Notes: generated by a model from the sequence alone, not told the origin. A stretch of DNA of 64,000 bases from Flavobacteriales bacterium (GCA_013205245.1 JABMNH010000014.1:62001-126000), one strand, 5' to 3'. Counted from the stretch's first letter, positions 18,428 through 27,601 are shown. Translations and numbers: made by a program.

Positions 18428-19240
18428 TTAAAAAGAAGCCACAAAGGCTGTTACTAAATCACTTATTTTTTTCTCTGCTGTTTTGGCTGCTATTTGAACT
18501 TCTTCGTGAGACACAGCTTCTGGTTTGCCTTCAATACCCATATCGGTTATAACTGACACCCCTAAACATTCCATTTTCATGTGTTTGGCGACAATAACTT
18601 CTGGCACTGTTGACATACCAACAGCATCGGCACCTAATATTTTAACCATTTTATATTCGGCTGGCGTTTCAAAAGTAGGTCCTTGTAATGCCAAGTAAAT
18701 TCCTTTTTGAATTTTTATGTTTTTTGCTTCAGCTATGGCCTCAAATTTGGCAATATATTCTAAGTTATAAGGTTCGTGCATATCTACAAAACGCGTCCCA
18801 AAAAGGTCTTCGTTTTTACCCCTTAACGGATGCTCTGGCATAAAATTAATATGATCTGAAATTAACATCACATCGCCAACGCTAAATTTTGGATTTACAC
18901 CACCACTTGCATTCGATACAATTAAATTATCAATCCCTAAAAATTTCATAACGCGTATCGGAAAAGTGGCTTCTTGCATTGTCCAGCCTTCGTAATAGTG
19001 AAAACGTCCTTGCATAGCAACTATTTTTTTGCCCCCCAATTCGCCATAAATTAACTTACCCGAATGCCCTGTTACGGTAGAAACTGGAAAATTAGGAATC
19101 TCTTTATAGTCTAAACTTATTTCGATAGCAATATAATCTACCAAACTGCCCAGACCTGTGCCTAAAACTATTCCAAACTCAGGATTTGTAATACCTTTCT
19201 CTTTTAAAAACTTAACTGTTTCTTGTACTTTATTGAACAT
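18428..19240 (-). CDS. Purine-nucleoside phosphorylase, class II trimeric type
   Basis: 270 residues. It splits purine nucleosides with phosphate to free base and ribose 1-phosphate in purine salvage. Trimeric-PNP motifs are clear: VLGTGLGSL, TVTGHSGKL with the phosphate-binding His, MQGRFHYYEG, SNASGGVNP, LQGPTFETPAEYKM with the active-site Glu region, and GADAVGMSTVPE. The end GVSVITDM precedes a conserved helix. The ATG overlaps the lpxK stop region by 11 bases, and the stop lies one base before the next gene, so translation is coupled through this part of the operon. Confidence 0.95.
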   Translation of the reverse strand: MFNKVQETVKFLKEKGITNPEFGIVLGTGLGSLVDYIAIEISLDYKEIPNFPVSTVTGHSGKLIYGELGGKKIVAMQGRFHYYEGWTMQEATFPIRVMKFLGIDNLIVSNASGGVNPKFSVGDVMLISDHINFMPEHPLRGKNEDLFGTRFVDMHEPYNLEYIAKFEAIAEAKNIKIQKGIYLALQGPTFETPAEYKMVKILGADAVGMSTVPEVIVAKHMKMECLGVSVITDMGIEGKPEAVSHEEVQIAAKTAEKKISDLVTAFVASF

Positions 19241-20252
19241 AATTAATTATTTCTTCGTTAAAATCTTTTGCATCTTGTAAAAATACAACTTCTATTGGTA
19301 AATAAAATACTTTTTTATCAGCAAAAAAAGATCTTACGTAATCTTTTTCGGTTGTTAATATTAAGGTGTTTTCTGTATTTAAATCTTGTAATTTTTTATT
19401 GATTATGACTTTATCCTTTTCTGTGAAATCGTGATGATCTTTATATTTTAATCCTGTGAAATCAATGTTATTTTCGGTTAAAAATGTTTGCAGTGGCTTT
19501 GGATTTGCAATACCTGTAACCAACACAACTTTATAGTTTTGCAAGTCTTTTAAAGTAATTTTTTCTGTATTATTCATCACTTCATCTCTATAAACTATGG
19601 TAGAAAAATAAAGCTTTTGATGCGGATTAGGGTTTAGTTTTAATCGGATTTCTTGTTGCGCCTCTTCCGATAAATCTTTAGGGCATTTGGTAACAATAAT
19701 ATGCGTAGCACGTTTGGCATTACTGGCCAACTCTCTTAAATTACCCGTTGGCAACATATAATCATCTACATATAAATCATTATAAGAAGTCAATAAAATA
19801 TTTATTTTTGCTTTTACTTTTCTGTGCTGATAAGCGTCATCTAACAAGACAACATCAGGTTTAACCTTTAACTTTTTTAATTGATTGATACCATGCGCCC
19901 TGTCATTATCTACAGCCACATTAACAGATTTAAATTTTAGATGATATTGCATGGGCTCATCGCCAATAAAATTGGCTGATGTATGCTCATTTGCTAAGAC
20001 AAACCCTTTTGATTTCCGTTTATAGCCACGACTTAAAACGGCTACTTTAAAGCTGTCTTTTAAAAGATTTATAAGATATTCTACATGTGGTGTTTTACCA
20101 GTGCCTCCTGTATTTAAATTACCTACGCTAATAATTGGTATTGCAAAAACTGTAGATGTAAGGATGCCTTTATCGTAGCTTTTGTTTCTAAAGCGCATGA
20201 CCTGACCATATAAAAAGGAAATGGGGAATAATATTTTACGAAGTATTTTCAC
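19230..20252 (-). CDS. lpxK: Tetraacyldisaccharide 4'-kinase
   Basis: 340 residues, family length. It phosphorylates the lipid A disaccharide precursor at the inner membrane. A short hydrophobic N-terminus (ILFPISFLYGQV) would anchor it. The unusual Walker A is SVGNLNTGGTGKTP at about 42-55. LLDDAYQHRKVK carries the catalytic Asp-Gln-His of LpxK. TGIANPKPL follows in the C-terminal domain. Its stop overlaps the PNP start. Presence of lpxK shows this organism makes lipid A. It belongs to the leftward run containing other envelope genes (LptF/G permease, LolA-like). Confidence 0.95.
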   Translation of the reverse strand: MKILRKILFPISFLYGQVMRFRNKSYDKGILTSTVFAIPIISVGNLNTGGTGKTPHVEYLINLLKDSFKVAVLSRGYKRKSKGFVLANEHTSANFIGDEPMQYHLKFKSVNVAVDNDRAHGINQLKKLKVKPDVVLLDDAYQHRKVKAKINILLTSYNDLYVDDYMLPTGNLRELASNAKRATHIIVTKCPKDLSEEAQQEIRLKLNPNPHQKLYFSTIVYRDEVMNNTEKITLKDLQNYKVVLVTGIANPKPLQTFLTENNIDFTGLKYKDHHDFTEKDKVIINKKLQDLNTENTLILTTEKDYVRSFFADKKVFYLPIEVVFLQDAKDFNEEIINYVQ

Positions 20253-20276
20253 TAAAGCTAAATTACAAAATTAGCT

Positions 20277-21416
20277 TCAATAAACAAGATAGTCTATAAT
20301 TTCGAGTCCGTAACCAGTCATTCCCACGCGTTTTCTATCTTGTCTTCCGTTAGAAATAACGCGTAATTTACGGATATGTAAATCGTGCAAAATCTGAGCG
20401 CCAATACCAAAATCTTTATCGTCCATTGTCATTTTTAAAGATTCTGAATTTTTTGCAAGCTGATTTTTAATCTGTTCTAATCTGTTTATTAAATTAAAAG
20501 ATTGGTTTTCTTGGTTTATAAAAACCATAGCGCCTCTGCCCTCTTTATTAATAATCTCAAACATTTTAGCCAATTTATCATCGGGATTATTGGTAAGTGT
20601 GCCTATAATATCATTATTTACCAAAGTAGAATTTACACGCACTAATACGGGTTCGTCTATTTCCCAATCGCCTTTTGTTAGGGCTATGTGAACCTGATTA
20701 TTAGTAGTTTGCTTATAGGCTCTTAATCTAAATTCGCCAAAACGGGTATTTAAATTAAAATCTTCTATTTTTCCGATAAGCGAATCGTGTTTCATACGAT
20801 AAGCCACCAAATCTTCAATAGAAATAATTTTTAGTTTGTGTTTTTTAGCCACTTCAACTAACTCAGGCAAACGTGCCATGGTGCCATCTTCATTCATTAT
20901 TTCTACAATAACACCACCGGGTTTTAAACCCGCCAAGCGTGCTAAATCTATAGCAGCTTCTGTATGACCTGTACGTCTAAGTACGCCTCCTTCTTTCGCT
21001 TTAAGCGGAAAAATATGCCCAGGTCTTGTTAGTTGATGGGGTTTGGTATCATCTTCAATTAAAGATCTAACAGTTATGGCGCGGTCTTTTGCCGAGATTC
21101 CAGTTGTTACACCTTTTCCGGTACAATCTACCGAAACTGTAAAAGCAGTCCCTAGAGGATCTGTACTGTTACCCACCATTAAATCTAACTGCATCTCTTT
21201 ACAACGCGACTCTGTTAAAGGCACACAAATTAAACCGCGGCCAATAGTTGCCATAAAATTTATCATTTGTGGCGTTACCATTTCGGCGGCAGCTATAAAA
21301 TCACCTTCGTTTTCTCTGTTGGCATCATCAACAACTATAACAAGTTTTCCGTTTTTGATATCATCAATCGCAGATTTAATAGTATTTAGTGTGATATTTT
21401 GAGTTGCTGTTGTCAT
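20277..21416 (-). CDS. ribB: 3,4-dihydroxy-2-butanone-4-phosphate synthase with degenerate GTP cyclohydrolase II-like domain
   Basis: 379 residues. Residues 10-208 are a complete DHBP synthase: DDANRENEGDF (metal-binding Glu), RPGHIFPLKA, and RRTGHTEAAIDLARLAG. It forms the four-carbon precursor of riboflavin from ribulose 5-phosphate. Residues 215-379 align with the RibA half, but the zinc site is gone: where active RibA has a CxSECLTGD-to-RCDCG block, this protein reads RVNSTLVNNDIIGTL and has no Cys at the ligand positions. The overall RibBA length is kept. Such RibBX-like proteins with an inactive second half are known. A separate RibA must exist elsewhere. It overlaps the LptF/G stop by 4 bases. 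Confidence 0.88.
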   Translation of the reverse strand: MTTATQNITLNTIKSAIDDIKNGKLVIVVDDANRENEGDFIAAAEMVTPQMINFMATIGRGLICVPLTESRCKEMQLDLMVGNSTDPLGTAFTVSVDCTGKGVTTGISAKDRAITVRSLIEDDTKPHQLTRPGHIFPLKAKEGGVLRRTGHTEAAIDLARLAGLKPGGVIVEIMNEDGTMARLPELVEVAKKHKLKIISIEDLVAYRMKHDSLIGKIEDFNLNTRFGEFRLRAYKQTTNNQVHIALTKGDWEIDEPVLVRVNSTLVNNDIIGTLTNNPDDKLAKMFEIINKEGRGAMVFINQENQSFNLINRLEQIKNQLAKNSESLKMTMDDKDFGIGAQILHDLHIRKLRVISNGRQDRKRVGMTGYGLEIIDYLVY

Positions 21417-22852
21417 TTTATTTTTTTATTTTTTTTAAATCGCGCAAAAAATGCATTAATAGGTTGCAAAAATAAGTCAATATTAAATAAGCCTATCTCT
21501 GTCGTTGCTTTTTTTGTAAGATATATGCCAAGTGGTAACATTACAACTGTGGCTAACCACGCACCTACATAGGCCGAAATGCTACTTCCTCTAGCTAAAT
21601 TGCTACCCATAATAGATATAAAATAGTAGATTACAAATATAAAAATGGCGATAATCATGGGTAAGCCAAAACCTCCTTTTCTTATGATGGCACCTAAAGG
21701 CGCACCAATAAAAAACAAGACCAAACATGCTACCGAAAAAGCAATTCTTTTATGGTATTCAATATCAAAAATATTGAGAATGTTTTGCTTGTATATAAAT
21801 GTCCTTTCGTAGGATTTTACATTGTCTAAAGATCTTTTGGCCATTTCTTTAGCATTATCAATCACAATGAATTTTCCTTTACTATCAAAATTATTTAAAA
21901 TTGTATCAGACAGATACGTTGTTTTAGCCGAATCTATAGCAATTAATTTGCCAGCATTGGCCCGTATATAAATGTTTTTAGATTTAGATTCAATAAAATC
22001 ATTGTATGGCACAACCAAAGAGTCTATGTAATATTGAAGCTGACTTAAACTCAACATTTCAAAATCTTTTTTATAACGTTCTTCTTCTAAATCTACATTA
22101 TCTAAAGTAGAAATGTCAATATTTACAGTGTAATCTTTAAAATGCGATTTGGTAAAAGGCATGCGTTCCTTCTCTCTCGAATTGGTTTTTTTATCATTTT
22201 CTTCGTTATAATAACCATTGTGTAAGATAAATGTCATGTATTTACTCCCTTCTTCTGTGGTTATTTTTCCGGTTTTAGCCGTTATATTTTTTACATTTCC
22301 CTTTTGATCGGTAAGATCATAAATTAATACATTTTTAAGTTCATTTTTTTCTTTGCCATATTTTTCGTCAAAGCGGATAAGGTATCCTGGAATCTCAGTA
22401 TTAAACCTGCCAGCAATTAATGCCAAAGCAGGCTTCTTCTTTTGCATGTTTACCAATAAATTTTTGGATTTAAAAGCAGCTTTCGGAAAAATATTATTTA
22501 AAAATAAAAAGTTGATGCCACTAAAAATTATCGCCACTAAAACGAGGGGTCTCATAATTCTCTTTAAAGAAATTCCCGATGCTTTTAGTGCCGCTAATTC
22601 ATAAGTTTCTGCCATTTTACCCATGGTCATAATAGACGACAACAATATGGCTATAGGAAAAGTTTGAGGTACCATCATTAAAGACAGATAGGCTAAAAAT
22701 TTTAAAATAATACCAATTTCTATACCCTTACCAGCAATTTGATCGAAACGCAACCATAAAATTTGCATTACCAACACAAATAAGATGATTAAAAATGTGG
22801 TGAGAAAGGGTGCTAAAAAACTTTTTATTATGTACTTATCTGCTATTTTCAA
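21413..22852 (-). CDS. LptF/LptG-family permease (YjgP/YjgQ)
   Basis: 479 residues with three N-terminal and three C-terminal membrane helices around a periplasmic beta-jellyroll (about 110-370). This is the layout of the LptF/LptG subunits of the LptB2FG transporter that extracts LPS from the inner membrane. Family signatures include YIIKSFLAPF, MVPQTFPIAILLSS, and ETYELAALKASGIS, the coupling-helix region contacting LptB. Whether it is F or G cannot be decided from one copy. It starts five bases after the LolA-like stop and overlaps ribB by 4 bases, so it is an operon member. No anomalies seen. Confidence 0.92.
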   Translation of the reverse strand: MKIADKYIIKSFLAPFLTTFLIILFVLVMQILWLRFDQIAGKGIEIGIILKFLAYLSLMMVPQTFPIAILLSSIMTMGKMAETYELAALKASGISLKRIMRPLVLVAIIFSGINFLFLNNIFPKAAFKSKNLLVNMQKKKPALALIAGRFNTEIPGYLIRFDEKYGKEKNELKNVLIYDLTDQKGNVKNITAKTGKITTEEGSKYMTFILHNGYYNEENDKKTNSREKERMPFTKSHFKDYTVNIDISTLDNVDLEEERYKKDFEMLSLSQLQYYIDSLVVPYNDFIESKSKNIYIRANAGKLIAIDSAKTTYLSDTILNNFDSKGKFIVIDNAKEMAKRSLDNVKSYERTFIYKQNILNIFDIEYHKRIAFSVACLVLFFIGAPLGAIIRKGGFGLPMIIAIFIFVIYYFISIMGSNLARGSSISAYVGAWLATVVMLPLGIYLTKKATTEIGLFNIDLFLQPINAFFARFKKNKKIK

Positions 22853-22857
22853 ACCAG

Positions 22858-23514
22858 TTATTGGGCTTCGTTTATAGTATAACCATCTCCTTTATATTTT
22901 GCCAAGTCTACTTTGAACAAACTTTTAGAAATATCGGGTAAATTTTTCTTAAACTTATTAATTGTTAATGTTGTAAGTGTGCCATTTTTACCATTCTCTA
23001 TCATGCGGTAAATTTCTTTATCTTTCATGTTAATGGCTAAAACAATGCTGTTTATTTCAGATTCGCCATCGGTAGGTGTTAATATAATATTCTGAATTTT
23101 TTTACCTTTCATATTTATTAATGTGCCCCAAGAATAGGTGAATCCTGTTTTATAAAAGCTAAAAAATTTAGATGGTTTAATAAGACTTTCTTCCTCATCA
23201 CTTTCTTCGTTCGAAATATTTATTTCCTCATCTTCTGGCAAAATAGTATATATTTTTTCACCGTCAAATACCTTGGTACCTCCTAAGTAACTTACATTAT
23301 ACAAATCGCCCATAACAGTAATATTACCGCGTGTGGCTTGGTGAATATTTTCGGCTTTATTGTCAAGACTATATTTAAATGTGATGTACATATTTTTATA
23401 GTTTGTAATTTTCTCATTTACCTCATCTAACAAATCTTTAGACTTATTCGTTTTTTGCGAAAACCCTAAACTAACAAAACACAATAAAGTAAGTACTACT
23501 AATTTATTTTTCAT
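22858..23514 (-). CDS. LolA-like periplasmic lipoprotein carrier
   Basis: 218 residues from the ATG at 23514 (MKNKLVVLTLL). I prefer it to an ATG six codons upstream, which overlaps ftsK by 17 bases and would lengthen the signal peptide with KKTFK. The signal peptide ends GFSQ near residue 20. The mature part is a LolA/LolB-like half-barrel: LLDEVNEKITNYKNMYITFKY, then a TRGNITVMGD sheet and GGTKVFDGEKIYTILPEDEEI. An acidic loop NEESDEEES is notable. LolA shuttles lipoproteins across the periplasm, which fits the many lipoproteins in this window. It sits between ftsK and the LptF/G permease. Confidence 0.8.
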   Translation of the reverse strand: MKNKLVVLTLLCFVSLGFSQKTNKSKDLLDEVNEKITNYKNMYITFKYSLDNKAENIHQATRGNITVMGDLYNVSYLGGTKVFDGEKIYTILPEDEEINISNEESDEEESLIKPSKFFSFYKTGFTYSWGTLINMKGKKIQNIILTPTDGESEINSIVLAINMKDKEIYRMIENGKNGTLTTLTINKFKKNLPDISKSLFKVDLAKYKGDGYTINEAQ

Positions 23515-23515
23515 C

Positions 23516-25870
23516 TTAAATGTTTTTTTCATTATTTAACAATTCATTTAAAGCTATTTCATCAGGTACTAAAACCTGACGGGCTTTGCTTCCTTCAAAC
23601 TGACCTACAATGCCAGCAGCTTCTAATTGATCTATCAACCTGCCTGCCCTGTTATAGCCCAGTTTCAGTTTTCTTTGCAATAAAGATGCCGAACCTTGTT
23701 GCGCATGAATTATAACCAATGCTGCATCTTTAAACAGCAGATCACGATCATCAATATCAACATCTAAATTTAAACTGCTTTCTTCGCCCACATATTCTGG
23801 CAACATATAGGCTTCTGGATAGGCGCGTTGCGACCCAATAAAATCGGTTAATTTTTCTACTTCTGGTGTGTCTATAAAAGCACATTGCAAACGTGTTAAA
23901 TCACTTCCAACAGCAATAAGCATATCGCCTTTACCAATAAGCTGATCGGCACCTCCAGAATCTAAAATTGTTCTCGAATCTATTTTTGATGTCACTCTAA
24001 ACGCAATCCTTGCAGGGAAATTTGCTTTAATAATACCCGTAATTACATTAACAGACGGACGTTGTGTGGCCACAATTAAATGGATGCCAATGGCACGTGC
24101 CAATTGTGCCAATCTGGCTATGGGTGTTTCTATTTCTTTACCAGCTGTCATAATTAAATCGGCAAATTCATCAATTACTAAAATGATATAAGGCAAAAAA
24201 CGGTGTCCATCTTCTGGATTTAATTTGCGGTCTTTAAATTTCTGATTGTACTCTTTTATATTCCTAACAAAAGCATCTTTAAGCAAATCGTAACGTGCAT
24301 CCATCTCAATGCACAAAGAGTTTAAGGTGTGAATAACCTTGGTTGTATCGGTAATAATAGCATCTTCGGTATCGGGTAATTTGGCTAAATAATGGCGCTC
24401 AATTTTGTTAAACAAAGTAAGCTCTACTTTTTTAGGATCTACCAATACAAATTTGATTTCGGCAGGGTGCTTTTTGTACAGCAACGAAGCCAATATGGCA
24501 TTAAGACCAACCGATTTTCCTTGTCCCGTTGCACCAGCCATTAAAAGATGTGGCATTTTGGCCAAATCGTAAACAAATGTTTCGTTAGAAATGGTTTTTC
24601 CTAAAGCAATGGGCAATTCCATTTGCGCTTTTTGAAATTTTTGTGAAGATAAAACCGATCGCATAGACACAACAGTCGGGTTTTTATTTGGCACCTCAAT
24701 ACCTATTGTTCCCTTTCCGGGGATGGGCGCAATAATTCTAATACCCAAAGCTTTTAGCGATAAAGCGATGTCATCTTCAAGATTTTTTATTTTTGAAATT
24801 CTGATACCAGCATCTGGCACAATTTCATAAAGCGTTACTGTAGGCCCAATAGTCGCTTTTATATTGGCAATACCTATTTTGTAATTGCTAAGGGTCTCAA
24901 CAATTTTATTTTTATTGGCTTCAAGTTCTTCTTGATTAATTGTGATACTTTCATTGTTGTATTCAAGAAGCAGGTCTAAACTAGGAAACTTATATTTTGC
25001 CAATTCTAAAGTTGGGTCAAACTGACCAAAATCTTTAAGCAACTTATCGGATAGATTTTCGGTGATTTTATCCTCATCATGAGGTTTTTCTATTTCTATT
25101 TGAACGCCAGATTCTTTGGTTATTTCATGATCACCTTTTGCTTCAAATTGTTCTAAAACGATAGGTTTTGGTTCTGAAATAATAACTTCTTCTTTATCAT
25201 CAGAAAAAGTAACAGTATTTATTGTTTCTTGTTGTTCTACTATGGCGTCTTGAAAAACATCTTTTGTTTGTTTCTTTTTCGATTTTAAAAAGCCTGCAAT
25301 ATGTTCTGGTGTCAATTTAAAACGAATGGCTGTGTAAATAATAGCACAAAATATCAGCATTAATGAAATACCAACACGGCCAATATAAACAGTCAAATAG
25401 GCATTAATTTCGTAACCTACAGTGCCACCAAACAATGGTTTTTCGGGCAAAATAAATCCTAAAAATAAAGAGAACCAAACCATTGCTAAGACACCCCAAA
25501 ACCAAGGTTTGCTTATCCGCTTAAACGGGATATTTAGCAATAAACACAAACCCGACAACAATAATAAAATTGGGATGTAAAAACTTGAGATGCCAAAACC
25601 ATTATACACAAAAAAATGTGCAGAAATAGCACCTATTTTTCCTAAAAGATTGTGTGTGTTTATACTTCTATCGGCAAAACTATGAAGCGTACTTTGATCT
25701 ATTTCCCAACTAGACAAATACGATGTGATTGCAGTGAATAAAAACACTGCAAAAATCAGTAAAAAAGAACCAAAAACTACATGAGATTGTCTGTTGTTAA
25801 AAAACGATTTAAGTGTTTTAAAACGGACATTCTTAGATTGTTTAAAGCTTGATTTTTTTTGTTTTGCCAT
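23516..25870 (-). CDS. ftsK: DNA translocase FtsK/SpoIIIE
   Basis: 784 residues. Four to five membrane helices occupy about residues 25-185, then an acidic linker (185-290), the FtsK alpha domain and a RecA-like motor. Walker A is GATGQGKSVGLN near residue 450 and Walker B lies in IILVIDEFADLI. The C-terminal gamma winged helix (LLQRKLKLGYNRAGRLIDQLEAAGIVG) reads orienting DNA sequences and contacts XerD. It moves chromosome termini through the closing septum and activates dimer resolution. A TATTTTTG promoter element 20 bases upstream suggests its own promoter within the tpx-dgkA-ftsK run. Confidence 0.97.
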   Translation of the reverse strand: MAKQKKSSFKQSKNVRFKTLKSFFNNRQSHVVFGSFLLIFAVFLFTAITSYLSSWEIDQSTLHSFADRSINTHNLLGKIGAISAHFFVYNGFGISSFYIPILLLLSGLCLLLNIPFKRISKPWFWGVLAMVWFSLFLGFILPEKPLFGGTVGYEINAYLTVYIGRVGISLMLIFCAIIYTAIRFKLTPEHIAGFLKSKKKQTKDVFQDAIVEQQETINTVTFSDDKEEVIISEPKPIVLEQFEAKGDHEITKESGVQIEIEKPHDEDKITENLSDKLLKDFGQFDPTLELAKYKFPSLDLLLEYNNESITINQEELEANKNKIVETLSNYKIGIANIKATIGPTVTLYEIVPDAGIRISKIKNLEDDIALSLKALGIRIIAPIPGKGTIGIEVPNKNPTVVSMRSVLSSQKFQKAQMELPIALGKTISNETFVYDLAKMPHLLMAGATGQGKSVGLNAILASLLYKKHPAEIKFVLVDPKKVELTLFNKIERHYLAKLPDTEDAIITDTTKVIHTLNSLCIEMDARYDLLKDAFVRNIKEYNQKFKDRKLNPEDGHRFLPYIILVIDEFADLIMTAGKEIETPIARLAQLARAIGIHLIVATQRPSVNVITGIIKANFPARIAFRVTSKIDSRTILDSGGADQLIGKGDMLIAVGSDLTRLQCAFIDTPEVEKLTDFIGSQRAYPEAYMLPEYVGEESSLNLDVDIDDRDLLFKDAALVIIHAQQGSASLLQRKLKLGYNRAGRLIDQLEAAGIVGQFEGSKARQVLVPDEIALNELLNNEKNI

Positions 25871-25889
25871 GCACTAAATTATTTCCTAT

Positions 25890-25897
25890 CAAAAATA
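25890..25897 (-). promoter_or_regulatory. -7 promoter element for ftsK
   Basis: Minus-strand TATTTTTG matches TAnnTTTG exactly and lies 20 bases before the ftsK ATG, in the 65-base gap after dgkA. Confidence 0.55.
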
Positions 25898-25935
25898 CTA
25901 TAAATATGCTTATTTGTTAATAACAACAGATTTTT

Positions 25936-26304
25936 TTACAAAAACCTAGGCACATATATTAAAGCCACAATAGCAATTTCTACAAATAGACCAACCAAAA
26001 CAGCAGCTGCGCCAACATCTTTAATGACCCCAATTGTTTTATGCAAATCTGGCTCAATATGGTCTGCTAATTTTTCTATAGCTGTATTTAAAGCTTCGGC
26101 GCCCATAACCAAGCCAATAGCTACTACCTGAAGTCCCCATTCTGTGGTTGTAATATTGTTATAAAATCCTAAAACTATCAACACTATTGAGATACTGCCA
26201 TGAAACATAAAACTATGCTCTGTGGCAATTAACACCCAAAGTCCCCTAAAGGCATAAATAGTGCTCTTTAGGCGTCCCAACACAAAACCATCATCAGGTT
26301 TCAT
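25936..26304 (-). CDS. dgkA: Diacylglycerol/undecaprenol kinase family protein
   Basis: 122 residues with three membrane helices, the DgkA fold. The catalytic signature is intact: GAEALNTAIEKLADHIEPD with the active-site Glu residues, followed by IGVIKDVGAAAVLV. It phosphorylates a membrane lipid alcohol at the inner membrane. In Bacteroidota and Gram-positives, members of this size often act on undecaprenol rather than diacylglycerol; the sequence alone does not decide. It begins three bases after the tpx stop, so both are on one message. Confidence 0.88.
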   Translation of the reverse strand: MKPDDGFVLGRLKSTIYAFRGLWVLIATEHSFMFHGSISIVLIVLGFYNNITTTEWGLQVVAIGLVMGAEALNTAIEKLADHIEPDLHKTIGVIKDVGAAAVLVGLFVEIAIVALIYVPRFL

Positions 26305-26307
26305 AAA

Positions 26308-26805
26308 TTAAATAGCTTTTAAAGCCGCTTCGTAATTTGGCTCGTCAACTATTTCTGGTACTTGTTGGCTGTAAGTTATCACACCATTTTCATCAAGAAC
26401 AATAACTACTCTTGAGTGTAAATTGGCCAAAGGACCATCAACGATTTCTAAACCGTAATCTTTACCAAATTGTCCCGATGCAAAATCTGATAAAGTAATC
26501 ACATTATCTAAACCTTCGGCACCACAAAAACGTGCTTGTGCAAAAGGTAAATCTCTTGAAATACACAATACTTTGGTATTACCAAGATTAGAAGCTTCTT
26601 TGTTAAACTGACGTACAGAAGTGGCACAAGTACCTGTATCTAAACTTGGAAAAATGTTCAATATCACTTTAAATCCTTTATAATCTGCTAAAGTAGATTT
26701 AGATAAATTATTTGCTGTTAACGAAAAATCTGGCGCAGTGCTACCAACTTTTGGTAAATCTCCCGATGTGTTAAATGCATTGCCTTTTAATGTAATTGCT
26801 GCCAT
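26308..26805 (-). CDS. tpx: Thiol peroxidase (atypical 2-Cys peroxiredoxin)
   Basis: 165 residues. Tpx reduces hydroperoxides using thioredoxin. The peroxidatic Cys lies in FPSLDTGTCATSVRQFN near residue 60 and the resolving Cys in ARFCGAEGL near residue 94, the Tpx arrangement with alpha-3 resolving Cys. The opening ITLKGNAFNTSGDLPKVG is also typical. It heads a leftward run with dgkA and has a TACTTTTG promoter element about 46 bases upstream. A strong terminator separates it from the neighbouring AhpC peroxiredoxin, so two peroxidases of different type sit side by side under separate control. Confidence 0.96.
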   Translation of the reverse strand: MAAITLKGNAFNTSGDLPKVGSTAPDFSLTANNLSKSTLADYKGFKVILNIFPSLDTGTCATSVRQFNKEASNLGNTKVLCISRDLPFAQARFCGAEGLDNVITLSDFASGQFGKDYGLEIVDGPLANLHSRVVIVLDENGVITYSQQVPEIVDEPNYEAALKAI

Positions 26806-26850
26806 GGTATTTATTTTTAAATTAAGTTTTATTTATAATTATAAGAGCTT

Positions 26851-26858
26851 CAAAAGTA
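26851..26858 (-). promoter_or_regulatory. -7 promoter element for tpx
   Basis: Minus-strand TACTTTTG matches TAnnTTTG exactly, about 46 bases upstream of the tpx ATG and just beyond the peroxiredoxin terminator. Confidence 0.5.
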
Positions 26859-26867
26859 CTAAAAATA

Positions 26868-26899
26868 AAAAACTCTTAAGCCTTGGCTTAAGAGTTTTT
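26868..26899 (-). terminator. Terminator after the AhpC-type peroxiredoxin
   Basis: AAAAACTCTTAAGCC and GGCTTAAGAGTTTTT form a perfect 15-bp stem with a two-base gap, flanked by A/T runs, 28 bases past the peroxiredoxin stop. It can work in both directions. Confidence 0.85.
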
Positions 26900-26926
26900 C
26901 TAAACAGTTTTTGAAACTGCTGTTAT

Positions 26927-27559
26927 TTAATTTTTAGATAGATAATCTGCCACACCATCATGTGTTGCTTTTAAGCCATCTTTTGAGCTGTTCCAGTTAG
27001 CTGGACAAGCTTCGCCGTTCTCTTCGTTAAATTGTAAGGCATCAACCATTCTTATTACTTCTTCAACATTTCTACCTAAAGGTAAATCGTTTACCAATTG
27101 ATGACGTACAACACCTTCTTTGTCTATTAAGAACAATCCGCGGTAAGCGATTAATTCGTTATCGGCTTGAAACTGATCATCTTCATCATAATAATAATCG
27201 CCTGTTAAAACATCATAATTTTTTGAGATGGTTTTATTTGTATCGGCTACAATTGGATACGTAACACCTTGTATGCCTCCTTGCGCTTTAGGCACTTGTA
27301 ACCAACCCCAATGCGATTGTTCTGTATCTGTAGAAACAGCTACAACGGCTACATTACGTTCTTGGAAACGTGCTAGATTTTCTTGAAATGCGTGCAACTC
27401 AGTTGGACAAACAAACGTAAAATCTTTTGGATAAAAGAAAAGTACAACGTACTTTTTATCTAAATACTGATCTAATGAGAAATTTTCTACAAACTCACCG
27501 CCATTAACAACTGCTTGAGCATTAAATTGTGGCGCTTTTCTACCTACTAATACAGACAT
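26927..27559 (-). CDS. 2-Cys peroxiredoxin, AhpC/Prx1 type
   Basis: 210 residues. The peroxidatic Cys is in the motif FYPKDFTFVCPTE near residue 51, and the resolving Cys in GEACPANW near residue 170. The GVxYP-like GVTYPIVAD and a C-terminal YF-type helix ending DYLSKN complete a typical 2-Cys enzyme that reduces peroxides in the cytosol. It is transcribed alone from a promoter with TATTTTTG about 35 bases before the ATG and ends at a strong terminator. No ahpF is adjacent, so thioredoxin is the likely reductant. Confidence 0.95.
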   Translation of the reverse strand: MSVLVGRKAPQFNAQAVVNGGEFVENFSLDQYLDKKYVVLFFYPKDFTFVCPTELHAFQENLARFQERNVAVVAVSTDTEQSHWGWLQVPKAQGGIQGVTYPIVADTNKTISKNYDVLTGDYYYDEDDQFQADNELIAYRGLFLIDKEGVVRHQLVNDLPLGRNVEEVIRMVDALQFNEENGEACPANWNSSKDGLKATHDGVADYLSKN

Positions 27560-27593
27560 AATATTTTTTTTAAAGGATTAATTTTTATTACAA

Positions 27594-27601
27594 CAAAAAT
27601 A
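27594..27601 (-). promoter_or_regulatory. -7 promoter element for the peroxiredoxin gene
   Basis: Minus-strand TATTTTTG matches TAnnTTTG exactly, about 35 bases upstream of the ATG at 27559. Confidence 0.5.

Noticed and set aside
20277-21480. FMN riboswitch upstream of ribB
   Set aside because: The gene starts inside the overlapping LptF/G gene end; there is no leader and no conserved fold.
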